From Halobacteriales archaeon QS_4_66_20 (GTDB taxonomy: Archaea; Halobacteriota; Halobacteria; Halobacteriales; Haloarculaceae): DNA of 42,589 nucleotides. The position numbers and the translations under genes are program-made. The stretch lies in the NCBI GenBank assembly GCA_003021015.1, contig PXRK01000049.1, positions 1-42,589 of the forward strand. Reading direction: 5' to 3'. Below, piece after piece: positions 20,644 to 28,746 of the stretch. Under the pieces are notes generated by a model. That model had not been told where the DNA came from and made no database searches. It saw nothing but the letters and a program-made list of their open reading frames with translations. The stretch's first letter is position 1. Every line of letters starts with the position of its first letter.

Positions 20644-22215
20644 TCAGTCGTTTCCGGACCTGGACGATTTGGACTCCTGTTTTGGATAGTCATGGTAGGC
20701 AGCAGTCGGATCGTCAGTGATGACGTGAGGCTGATACAGCAGCGTGTCTCCATCGATGACCCGACCGTCGGACATGTGATACTGATTTGGCCCGCCTTTG
20801 GGGGTTGCTAATCGATACTCCGAGGCCATCTGCTCGTCCTGCTCCCGACGCCTGTCAATATCAGCAAAGTGTAGCGACTCGTTGACCGTCTCACGTAGTC
20901 GGTGAAGCGTGTCGGTGACGTCCGCCTCGGCATCTGCGGCGAGGTTGTTCGTTTCGAGTGGGTCCGTTTCGAGGTCGAAAAGCAACTCGGGCGCATCTCT
21001 GAACTGAACGTATTTGTACCGCCCGTCTCGGACCATGCGGTAGTGCAGATCATCATTGCCGAACATCCCGAAGCAATCGACGACGACAGGCTCCGAGTCC
21101 GGTTCCGTGCCCGTTCGCACAGCGTCAGACAGGTCACGGCCGTCCAGTCCGTTCGGTTGTTCGACGCCCAAGAGACCACACAGCGTCGGATACAGGTCGA
21201 GCAGGCTCACAGGTGTGTGTAGTCTCTCGGGCATGCCCCCGTTTTCGCGGTGTGACGGGAGCTGGACGAACAGTGGAACACGGGTGGCAGCCTCGTGCCA
21301 TGTGCGCTTTTCCCAGAGCCCATGCTCCCCCGCGAGCTCACCGTGGTCGCTCGTATAGATAATAATCGTATTTTTTAGGAATCCGGAATCATCTAATCTC
21401 AAAAGAAAGTCTCCTATTATTTCGTCTATATACTCGACAGCACCGAAATAGCCGCTTCTCGCGCGCATCATTTCCGCATGGGACAGGTCGCTCGACGCGG
21501 TACGCTCTGCGCACGCCGTAACGAGGGGGTGGTCGTCCGTGTCGCCGCCGCTCACTGTCGGTTCCGGGACGTTGTCCGGCCAGTGCTTGTCGACAAATCG
21601 ACTCGGTGCAGTTCGCGGCCAGTGGGGGCGACTGAAGGACGCACAGAGGAACCACGGCTGCTCGGAGTCGGCGTGTCTGTGCTCGCGAAGCGTCGAAATA
21701 GACTCCTCGACAGTGCGGGTCTCCTGAAGGAGGCTCTCGGGGATGCCGGTTTCGCCGACTTCGGCAAGCAGACGGCGATAGTCGGGCGGATGACCGTACG
21801 GTCTCGGCGGTTCGGCCTGATGAGCGGACTGGCCGGTGAGGTCCCCGTACGTCCGCTGGTCGAAGCCGCCGAACTGGACCTGCCCGCCGAAGTGCATCTT
21901 ACCTTCCAAATATGTTTTATATCCAATATTTGATAATGTATTAGGAATTGTGGTTAGCTCCGGGTCGAGGACGGAGTCGTTGCTCCAGGCGCCTGCTCGC
22001 TTTGCTTCCCGACCGCTGAGTAACGCATACCGGGAAGGTGTACACAGCGGCACTGGACAGTACGCTGTCTCGAATCGAATCGACGTCCGTGCGAGCTGAT
22101 CGAGTGTAGGTGTCTCGATAGACTGACCGCCCTGGTCGGAGTCGCGACAGCCGACGTACCTGAAGCTATGCTGATCAGTGAGGACAACGAGGACGTTTGG
22201 CTGACACCGTTGCAT
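20644..22215 (-). CDS. Sulfatase (type I, Cys formylglycine)
   Basis: A 523-residue sulfatase of the alkaline-phosphatase superfamily. The start VLVVLTDQHSFRYVG gives the first metal Asp; the active-site motif CTPSRYALLSGR has Cys58, which must be oxidised to formylglycine by a maturation enzyme not seen here. Further metal ligands are in IIIYTSDHGELAGEHG (about residue 308). It hydrolyses a sulfate ester, for example an aryl or choline sulfate; the substrate is not determinable. The ATG at 22215 puts the first Asp at residue 14, typical. No Sec or Tat signal is visible, so it is predicted cytoplasmic. It diverges from the FAH-family gene and may supply it. Confidence 0.9.
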   Translation of the reverse strand: MQRCQPNVLVVLTDQHSFRYVGCRDSDQGGQSIETPTLDQLARTSIRFETAYCPVPLCTPSRYALLSGREAKRAGAWSNDSVLDPELTTIPNTLSNIGYKTYLEGKMHFGGQVQFGGFDQRTYGDLTGQSAHQAEPPRPYGHPPDYRRLLAEVGETGIPESLLQETRTVEESISTLREHRHADSEQPWFLCASFSRPHWPRTAPSRFVDKHWPDNVPEPTVSGGDTDDHPLVTACAERTASSDLSHAEMMRARSGYFGAVEYIDEIIGDFLLRLDDSGFLKNTIIIYTSDHGELAGEHGLWEKRTWHEAATRVPLFVQLPSHRENGGMPERLHTPVSLLDLYPTLCGLLGVEQPNGLDGRDLSDAVRTGTEPDSEPVVVDCFGMFGNDDLHYRMVRDGRYKYVQFRDAPELLFDLETDPLETNNLAADAEADVTDTLHRLRETVNESLHFADIDRRREQDEQMASEYRLATPKGGPNQYHMSDGRVIDGDTLLYQPHVITDDPTAAYHDYPKQESKSSRSGND

Positions 22216-22373
22216 AATTACTCGTCGTCGGGGCGGTTGATATGCGTTTAGGTCGGGCGAACCATCGGTGCGTCGAGGGCCCTTCACTCGTCACACTTCA
22301 GGACCCGACAGTAAACTCGGTTTCGGATATAGTGAATCTGACAGTCGCCGGTTGGCCCTTGCGACGAACAGAG

Positions 22374-22381
22374 AATTAATA
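22374..22381 (+). promoter_or_regulatory. Box A of the FAH-family gene
   Basis: AATTAATA is centred about 27 bases upstream of the ATG at 22405, indicating a leaderless transcript. Confidence 0.55.
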
Positions 22382-22404
22382 CGCTTGGGCGGAAATGAGC
22401 TTCC

Positions 22405-23379
22405 ATGAAGCTGGTTAGCTTCGAAGTTGAGTGTCCGACAGGGCCACACCGTCGGGTGGGTTGTCTCGAGGGGAGCACCATCGTCGACATCACCGCCGCG
22501 TACCGCGAGCTGCTCGCAAATGGGGGCGACGGCAACGTCGACGCGAAAGTCCAAAGCGCCACACCGACCGCGATGATAGACTTCCTGCGCCTCGGTGAGA
22601 GCGCATTGGAGACGGCAGAATCTGCAGTAGATGCCGTTCAGGAGGGCTCAGTCTCCCCCTCAGCTAACCGTAGATTAGAGTACGACGCGTCGTCGGTAAC
22701 GCTTCTCAGCCCACTGCCGCGCCCGAATTCTATCAAAGACTGCACTGTCTACGAACAGCACCTTCTGAACAGTAGGGATTTCGAACAGGGCGACCTTCCG
22801 GACGCATACTACGCCTATCCAGTCTACTACAAAGGGAACCCGGACGCGGTTGTCCATCCCGGTGACGAGGTGGCGTGGCCAAGCTACACTGACAAGCTCG
22901 ATTTCGAGTTAGAGATGGCGGCCGTTATCGGCAAGAGGGGACGTGATATTCCGGCAGACGAGGCCGACGAACATATCGCTGGCTTCACGGTATTCAACGA
23001 TTTCAGTGCCCGAGACGTGCAGAGTGAGGCGAAGCCCGTCATGATGGGGCCCTCGAAGAGCAAAGACTTCGCAAACGGATTCGGTCCCTGCCTCGTCACC
23101 ACCGACAGCATCGACCCGACCGGCCTGGAGACAGTTGTGCGAGTAAACGGAGACGTCTGGTCCGAAAACTCGACTGACGGGATGTATCACTCCTGGGGTG
23201 ACATAATCGAGCACATCTCCGAGGCGATCACAATCTACCCGGGCGACGTTATCGGAAGCGGGACTGTGCCGCTTGGCTGTGGACTGGAACTCGGCCGGTG
23301 GCTGGAACCGGGAGACAGGCTGGAACTTGAAGTCGAGGGCATCGGAACGCTGACACACCGTATCGGGACGAAGTACTGA
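22405..23379 (+). CDS. Fumarylacetoacetate hydrolase (FAH) family protein
   Basis: A 324-residue enzyme of the FAH superfamily that cleaves or hydrates 2,4-diketo or 2-keto-enoate intermediates using Mg2+ or Mn2+. Visible features: YYAYPVYYKGNPDAVVHPGDE, the metal-ligand segment TDKLDFELEMAAVIGKRGRDI, AGFTVFNDFSARDVQ, and the C-terminal GSGTVPLGCGLELGRWLEPGD. Its N-terminal ~100 residues are a cap domain of the longer family members. Between a sulfatase and an aromatic-type catabolic set, it plausibly acts on a ring-cleavage product; fumarylpyruvate, acylpyruvate and 2-oxo-hept-enedioate hydrolysis are alternatives. Convergent with the Fe-ADH gene. Confidence 0.88.
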   Translation: MKLVSFEVECPTGPHRRVGCLEGSTIVDITAAYRELLANGGDGNVDAKVQSATPTAMIDFLRLGESALETAESAVDAVQEGSVSPSANRRLEYDASSVTLLSPLPRPNSIKDCTVYEQHLLNSRDFEQGDLPDAYYAYPVYYKGNPDAVVHPGDEVAWPSYTDKLDFELEMAAVIGKRGRDIPADEADEHIAGFTVFNDFSARDVQSEAKPVMMGPSKSKDFANGFGPCLVTTDSIDPTGLETVVRVNGDVWSENSTDGMYHSWGDIIEHISEAITIYPGDVIGSGTVPLGCGLELGRWLEPGDRLELEVEGIGTLTHRIGTKY

Positions 23380-23424
23380 GATTCGCGAAGGGAACTGACA
23401 GTCCTCTCCTAATGGTGAGTCCCT

Positions 23425-24627
23425 CTACCATGCTGCATGAAGAACCCCCTCGATTTCGGCGGCACTCGGGTCGAGACCTTCCGGCACATTGTCGATGAAG
23501 CTGTCGGCGAGAATCGTCTCGACAATTTCCGGGAAGTGGTCGCGTTCTAGCCCATCTATCGAGCACAATCTCTCGGGCAGATTCATTCCGTCACGGACGG
23601 CAGTGACCTCCTCTACGATAGCCGCAGCGACTTCCTCATCCGAGTGGGACGACGCATCGATGCCGAACGCCTCGGCGAGGAGTTGGCGGCGGCCGTCGAC
23701 CTGGTTGAAGAGATAGGTGAGGACGTGCGGAGCGAGAATGGCGTGAACCACCCCCTGGGAGACGTCGTATTCACGCGAGAAACCGTGACCGAAGGCGTGG
23801 ATAAGCGACGCGCGATACGCCGATGACGTCGAGAGCCCGTACTGGACCAGCATTACACCCTGGACGACCTCTTCGAGTGCCGGCGCGTCACCACCCAGTG
23901 TCGGCAGACTACGACTCAACAGGTCCAGCCCGTGAACAGCACTGGCATCAGTAATCGCCGTGTGGTCACGGCAGTATATCATCTCGATTCCCTTGTCGAA
24001 GCCGTTCATCGCGGAGCCTGTCAGGACGGACGTGGGCGTGTGCTCGAACAGACCCGGGTCGTAGACCCCGGCCGTCGGCGCGAGCCGGCGGTCCGAAACA
24101 CCGACGCCCTCAATCTCCCCGTCTCGCGTATCCGGGTCGAGTGTCAGCCGGGTGCCAGCAACTGTCGACATATCAGCCCCCGGGAGCGTCGTCGGAATGA
24201 CGACGATCGGCAGAAGTTCGCCATCCGGGAGGTGGACAGTGCCGTCATCGACCATGGCGCGCGCAGCTTCTTCCGGGGGGCGGTCGTGGCCGGCGAGCAC
24301 GCTGACGAGTTTGGTCGTGTCGAGGCTGCTACCGGCACCAAGTCCGACGAGGACGTCGATATCCTCCGACCGGACGCGCTCTGCACCTTCGACGGCCGTC
24401 GAGAGATACTTGTTCGCAGACGTTTGGTCGAACACGCCAGCCAGTCGGTCGCCTAGGCTCTCCTGGACAGGCCCGATAATCCCGTCTGTCGCACCAACCG
24501 TTTTGCCACAGATGACGAGCGCACGAGTTAAATCGTGGCGGGCCAGCTCCGTTCCGAGTTCGTCTATAATGTGTTCACCATACAGGAGCGTTCCGGGCTG
24601 GTAATCGAATCTGAATGTCTCGCCCAT
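23425..24627 (-). CDS. Fe-ADH superfamily protein (maleylacetate-reductase-like), metal ligands altered
   Basis: A 400-residue group III alcohol-dehydrogenase-fold protein. The N-terminal nucleotide-binding half is normal: FDYQPGTLLYGEHIIDELG, GLGAGSSLDTTKLVSVLA (G-G-G-S-x-x-D/T type loop) and PTTLPGADMSTVAG. In the C-terminal half, AMNGFDKGIEMIY stands where most members have GMDALTHAIEAY, so the Asp and His metal ligands read Asn and Lys; LIHAFGHGFSREYD retains the third position, while the fourth His reads Gln (YDVSQGVVHA). Context and superfamily suggest maleylacetate reduction; the missing ligands make catalysis or metal use uncertain. Shares the strand with the IclR gene 222 bases upstream. 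Confidence 0.85.
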   Translation of the reverse strand: MGETFRFDYQPGTLLYGEHIIDELGTELARHDLTRALVICGKTVGATDGIIGPVQESLGDRLAGVFDQTSANKYLSTAVEGAERVRSEDIDVLVGLGAGSSLDTTKLVSVLAGHDRPPEEAARAMVDDGTVHLPDGELLPIVVIPTTLPGADMSTVAGTRLTLDPDTRDGEIEGVGVSDRRLAPTAGVYDPGLFEHTPTSVLTGSAMNGFDKGIEMIYCRDHTAITDASAVHGLDLLSRSLPTLGGDAPALEEVVQGVMLVQYGLSTSSAYRASLIHAFGHGFSREYDVSQGVVHAILAPHVLTYLFNQVDGRRQLLAEAFGIDASSHSDEEVAAAIVEEVTAVRDGMNLPERLCSIDGLERDHFPEIVETILADSFIDNVPEGLDPSAAEIEGVLHAAW

Positions 24628-24849
24628 AGAGAGACGCTCTTGCCAGATAGCAATAAAAGCCCGGTTCGGACGAGTGGGCCTCTGCGGTCGTTACACACTC
24701 GGTCCACGTGGGGAGAGGTACTTACTGTCTCACATTGGACGACACCGCGTGGTTTCCGGGTTTCCATCCACCCGACTGGCAGATTACTGGAGTCAGCGCA
24801 CCGCGTCGTCCATGGAGTCGAGAGTCCGAAAGGGAAGGGAGCAGCGCAA

Positions 24850-25620
24850 TCAGACGTATCGTAGTTGCAGTTCCAGGCGTTGGGCAGTCTCCTGCAGCAT
24901 CTCGCCGTGTGACTCGATCAGTCCCTCGGGACTGGTCTGTGCGGCGGGGCCGGCTATCGCGAGCGCGCCGACAGTGCCCGTCTCGGAGTCTTGCACAGGT
25001 GCTGCGACCGAGATACCCCCCTCGCGGAACTCCCCCTGGCTCCGGGCCAACCCCTCCGCACGGATTTCACGAATCTCCTCGAAGAGTGCGTCGCGGTCTG
25101 TGACCGTTCTCTCGGTTTCGGCTTCGAGTCCGACTTCGTCGAGAATCTCGTGAATCCTGCTGTCTGACAGTTCCGAGAGTATTGCCTTTCCTGTCGCGTT
25201 CTGGTGGAGTTTGAACGTGCCACCGGCATGCATATCGCGCCGCATGTCGTAGTGGTCGTTCGTGAAGTACATCCACATCCCGACACCATCGTGCTCGACA
25301 GCAAACTTCGTCATCTCGGATGTTTCGAACGCTATCTTCTCGACGCGGTCCTTCGCCATGAAACACAACTGATTCCGGTTGCGCACATTCCCGCCAAAGC
25401 AGAAAAACCGCATTCCGAGACTGTACGACCCGCCGCTGTTCTCGACGTAGTTCTCCTGTTCGAGCGTTTTCAGGTGTTTGTGAACTGTCCCCTTGGAGAC
25501 GTCCAACCGTTCGCTCAGTTCCGTTACGCCCACACTCTCCTTTTCGTAGAGAACATCGAGAATCGACATGAGCGTCTTGTCGGACTGAATCGTCCGGCCG
25601 TTTGTCGATTGCTTGCTCAT
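24850..25620 (-). CDS. IclR-family transcriptional regulator
   Basis: A 256-residue regulator. The N-terminal winged HTH spans about 10-65 (SILDVLYEKESVGVTELSERLDVSKGTVHKHLKTLE), and the C-terminal effector-binding domain spans about 75-250 with the GAF-like pattern HAGGTFKLHQNATGKAILSEL and GEFREGGISVAAPVQD. It probably senses an aromatic or catabolic metabolite and controls the divergent dioxygenase/transporter genes and the co-directional Fe-ADH. The ATG at 25620 is chosen since MSKQSTNGR leads directly into the HTH; the upstream in-frame start at 25674 adds an unlikely leader. Confidence 0.9.
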   Translation of the reverse strand: MSKQSTNGRTIQSDKTLMSILDVLYEKESVGVTELSERLDVSKGTVHKHLKTLEQENYVENSGGSYSLGMRFFCFGGNVRNRNQLCFMAKDRVEKIAFETSEMTKFAVEHDGVGMWMYFTNDHYDMRRDMHAGGTFKLHQNATGKAILSELSDSRIHEILDEVGLEAETERTVTDRDALFEEIREIRAEGLARSQGEFREGGISVAAPVQDSETGTVGALAIAGPAAQTSPEGLIESHGEMLQETAQRLELQLRYV

Positions 25621-25832
25621 TGTACTCGTAACGTCCCAAGCGGTAATGAGTCTTACTACCATGGGCCGCTCCATTTACTAGCCACTCGTCCAAGATCAGT
25701 GGACACCCGTCTCCGTATTGTGTGATGAAACAACTCCCACTTTTATACGTACAGCGTTGAGTCGCCCAGCCGCTAGAATTACAGACATATGGATGTAATG
25801 AACCGGGCAGAACCTTGCTTGGTAATGACACT

Positions 25833-25855
25833 CTTGTTTCTTGGAATGAAACAAG
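25833..25855. promoter_or_regulatory. Palindrome in the IclR-dioxygenase intergenic region (candidate operator)
   Basis: CTTGTTTC (25833-25840) and GAAACAAG (25848-25855) form an 8-bp perfect inverted repeat with a 7-base spacer. It is the best regulator site in the 425-base gap (25621-26045), which otherwise holds an AT-rich stretch at 25968-25991 (CGTAAAATATATTACG core) that may be the dioxygenase promoter and no supported gene. Confidence 0.4.
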
Positions 25856-26045
25856 AATACCTGAACTGTTCGTGGTCCTCCGGCAGTCGAGATGGAAGCG
25901 ACAGTATCTCGTTGCGAAACCGAGCAGCGTGTGGCTCGCGCTGGATTTCCCACGATCACGTTCGTCGTAAAATATATTACGAAGATAATCCTACGCTTGG
26001 GTAGCCAGCGTCGAAAGAAACTGGGCTGTACCTATTCAGAGAACA

Positions 26046-27029
26046 ATGACAGTGCCAATATCGGGTATTCACCACATGACCTGTTACGCATCAGACCCAC
26101 AGGAGAACGTAGATTTCTACACCGACGTCCTCGGTCTCAGACTAGTCAAGCAAACAGTACTGTTCAGTAACCCGGTCGAGGTGTTCGAAGGGGAACCGAT
26201 TTATCACCTGTACTACGGTAACACGACAGGCGCGCCAGGGACGGCGATAACGTTCAAGCCACCGGGCACCGAGGCGACCCGGGGAACGATAGCAGACGGC
26301 GAAGTCGGACGCGGACAGGTGAGCGCGACCGCATACACAGTTCCACCGGGCTCGCTCGAATACTGGCACGACCGTCTCACAGATAACGACATACCGGTTC
26401 ACGGACCGAAGGAGCGCTTTGGTGACAGGCTGGTGCAGTTCCGCGACCACGATGGCCTCCCGGTCGAACTCTTCGAGGGGGAGTCGAATCTCGAGCCGTG
26501 GACAGACGGGGATGTCCCGGAAGAACACGCAATCCGGGGCTTCTATGGTGCGACTCTCCGGCCACACAACGCGCTCGAAACTGGACAGGCGCTACAAGCC
26601 CTCGGACTGAAAGAGGTGGGCCAGGAGTTCACTCCCCAGCGCGGTGACTGGACGCGGTACGTCATCCCGGGCGCCGACCACTCGAAATACGTCGACCTGT
26701 ACAATACGCCGAATTTCCACGAAGGGAGCTGGGGTTACGGAACTGTCCACCACATCGCGTTCGAGGTTCCGGATATGCAGGCAATGTATACTGTCCGCGA
26801 GCACCTCCGTCAGGAGGGCTACTCGGTGACGTCGACCAAAGATCGGAAGTTCTTCACGTCGATGTACTTCCGCGACCCGAGCGGGATTAATATCGAAATT
26901 GCGACTGCGGAGCCGGGATTCACCGTCGACGAGAAACCGGAGAATCTCGGAGAGGAACTCAAGCTCCCGGACTACCTGGAAGACAAGCGAGACGACCTCG
27001 ATTCGCGGCTGATCGATATCGAGGTGTGA
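26046..27029 (+). CDS. VOC-family ring-cleaving dioxygenase (PcpA/LinE/MhqO-like)
   Basis: A 327-residue protein of two vicinal-oxygen-chelate halves (about 5-130 and 150-290). Metal residues sit in GIHHMTCYASDP (first half, His10 region), GTVHHIAFEVPD (about 238) and NIEIATAEPGF (about 280, Glu). This is the arrangement of hydroquinone/chlorohydroquinone ring-cleavage enzymes and of MhqO. In the pathway it would open a dihydroxy-aromatic ring to a muconic semialdehyde, feeding the Fe-ADH/FAH proteins. It is followed by the Tct transporter, which could bring in the aromatic acid. Substrate specificity cannot be told from sequence. Alternative: a glyoxalase-like detoxifier. Confidence 0.88.
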   Translation: MTVPISGIHHMTCYASDPQENVDFYTDVLGLRLVKQTVLFSNPVEVFEGEPIYHLYYGNTTGAPGTAITFKPPGTEATRGTIADGEVGRGQVSATAYTVPPGSLEYWHDRLTDNDIPVHGPKERFGDRLVQFRDHDGLPVELFEGESNLEPWTDGDVPEEHAIRGFYGATLRPHNALETGQALQALGLKEVGQEFTPQRGDWTRYVIPGADHSKYVDLYNTPNFHEGSWGYGTVHHIAFEVPDMQAMYTVREHLRQEGYSVTSTKDRKFFTSMYFRDPSGINIEIATAEPGFTVDEKPENLGEELKLPDYLEDKRDDLDSRLIDIEV

Positions 27030-27124
27030 CGGTTCCCTTGACCGCAGCTACACCCGTGTTTCCGGCAGCCTTTCGGGCAACCTGAGTAGTGGCCACCGGG
27101 ATACTGCCTCGATTACAGGGTTAC

Positions 27125-27133
27125 TTTTATATA
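27125..27133 (+). promoter_or_regulatory. Box A of the tctCBA operon
   Basis: TTTTATATA is centred 28 bases before the ATG at 27157; strong consensus and spacing for a leaderless start. Confidence 0.65.
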
Positions 27134-27156
27134 CGGGTAAGTCAATCAGTTTATCC

Positions 27157-28173
27157 ATGGCACCCAGCCGCAAGCTTAGACTAGACAGGCGTACCCTTCT
27201 CAAGACGACAGCGGTGGGAACGACGGCCGGACTGGCCGGCTGTTCCGGGGTTCTCGACGACTCCGAAAGCGATTTTCCATCAGAATCGGTCACGATTGTC
27301 GTTCCGTTCGCAGAGGGCGGTGGAACTGACGGGTACGCTCGCATCATACAGGAACCGCTTTCGGAGGAACTCGGCGTCGAAGTGACTATCAACAACATCC
27401 CTGGTGAAACGCCCGTCACTGGTCTCAACGAACTCATAACGAACCCGAATGATGACCACCAACTCGGGATGGCTGGTCATCTCGGCCTGGTCGGGTCGGC
27501 GCTCATCTACGCCGATTGGGAGCCCTCGGATTTGAGCATGCTCGGCTCCGTCGGGAGTCTCGCGATTAGTTGTTACGGTAACGCGGAGTACGACTGGGGC
27601 GGCCTGAACGGGATGATAGAGAAGTTCAACGACGGCGAGTTCAGTCAGGTCGCCAGCATCGGGTTCGGAACCCCGTTCCATCTCGGCGCTCTCGTCGCAC
27701 GAGAGCGCGCCGACTGGGAGTGGGAACAGTGGGTTCCCTACGAGGGTGCAGCCCCGTCAGTGCAGGCCGTCGCACAGGACGAAGTGCCGTTCGGTATCAT
27801 CGCGTCGGTCGTCCTTCGACCGCACTACCAGTCGGACACTGAGATCGACATCATCGGAACCCTCCGCTCAGATGGCGATCCGACGATGCCGGAAGTCGAG
27901 ACGTGGTCCGATGCGGGACTCCCCAGCGTCGACGAAGTCTCGAACATTCTGATGAGCGTGTTCGGTCCCGAGCAGATGTCTGACGATGCGCGCAGTCGAA
28001 TGGACGAAGCGCTCCAGAACATCATGGACACCGACGCAATCGAGGGTACTCGCGAAGAGACGGGGCTGCTCATCGACTCCTACGCGACGGCAGACGAACT
28101 CCAGGGGACGATCTCTAAGCTCGAAACCGAGATACCGGAGATCGTCGATCTCGACCCCTATCGGAATCAGTAA
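27157..28173 (+). CDS. tctC: Tripartite tricarboxylate transporter substrate-binding protein (TctC-like), Tat lipoprotein
   Basis: A 338-residue solute receptor. The N-terminus has a twin-arginine signal (DRRTLLKTTAVGT, Arg11-Arg12) and a lipobox LAGC with Cys29 as lipid-anchor residue, so it is exported folded and tethered outside the membrane. The mature part follows the TctC/BugT pattern: VTIVVPFAEGGGTDGYARII (about 42), FGTPFHLGALVARE, and a C-terminal helical hinge region. It would deliver a carboxylate (aromatic or tricarboxylate) to TctA/TctB. First gene of the operon. Confidence 0.9.
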   Translation: MAPSRKLRLDRRTLLKTTAVGTTAGLAGCSGVLDDSESDFPSESVTIVVPFAEGGGTDGYARIIQEPLSEELGVEVTINNIPGETPVTGLNELITNPNDDHQLGMAGHLGLVGSALIYADWEPSDLSMLGSVGSLAISCYGNAEYDWGGLNGMIEKFNDGEFSQVASIGFGTPFHLGALVARERADWEWEQWVPYEGAAPSVQAVAQDEVPFGIIASVVLRPHYQSDTEIDIIGTLRSDGDPTMPEVETWSDAGLPSVDEVSNILMSVFGPEQMSDDARSRMDEALQNIMDTDAIEGTREETGLLIDSYATADELQGTISKLETEIPEIVDLDPYRNQ

Positions 28174-28203
28174 ATTGATATCTCATCCGGTATAGCCTCC
28201 ACT

Positions 28204-28746
28204 ATGGTATCATTCGACACTATTTTTGAAGACCAGACATCGGGTGAGCTGGGTCTTCTGACTTTCTTTATCCTGGTGTCGCTCTACATGTTCGTCGATG
28301 CTGGGAGTTACCCGGATATCATCGGGCTCTATCCCAGAGCCCTGTCCGCTATCGTCCTCATCTGCGGTCTGTTGCTGTTCGTTCGGAATTTGCTTCCGGC
28401 CCCACTACAGAACTACGTGACAGAATCGGGCACGCCGCTGGGGTCGTCGACTGAGGTGGCCGAAGAGCTACCGTCCGGGAACAGTGAGCCCACGGACGCC
28501 TCTCAATCGCAGACAGAGGGAACGTCGAAATCACAGGTCGTACTGACGCTGCTCATCAGCGGGTATCTCCTCCTCTCGTATTTCATCGGGATGTACTTCG
28601 CGACACCGGTTTTCGTGTTCGTGTACGGGTTAACTTTTAGACTCGGCTGGAAGATGACGGTGGGGCTCACCGTGCTCGCGTCGGCCACCGCTCATATCTT
28701 CCTCGCCGTCTTCGACGCCCCGATTACCTCGGGGGTGCTGCTATGA
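28204..28746 (+). CDS. tctB: Tripartite tricarboxylate transporter small membrane subunit (TctB-like)
   Basis: A 180-residue membrane protein with about four helices: LGLLTFFILVSLYMFV (about 18-33), SAIVLICGLLLFV (about 50-62), LISGYLLLSYFIGMYFATPVFVFVYG (about 117-142) and LTVLASATAHIFLAVF (about 156-171). A hydrophilic loop (residues about 70-110, Ser/Glu-rich) separates the two pairs, a common TctB plan. It starts 30 bases after tctC and overlaps tctA by 4 bases, so it is co-translated. The small subunit is poorly conserved, but the position is diagnostic. Confidence 0.85.
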   Translation: MVSFDTIFEDQTSGELGLLTFFILVSLYMFVDAGSYPDIIGLYPRALSAIVLICGLLLFVRNLLPAPLQNYVTESGTPLGSSTEVAEELPSGNSEPTDASQSQTEGTSKSQVVLTLLISGYLLLSYFIGMYFATPVFVFVYGLTFRLGWKMTVGLTVLASATAHIFLAVFDAPITSGVLL

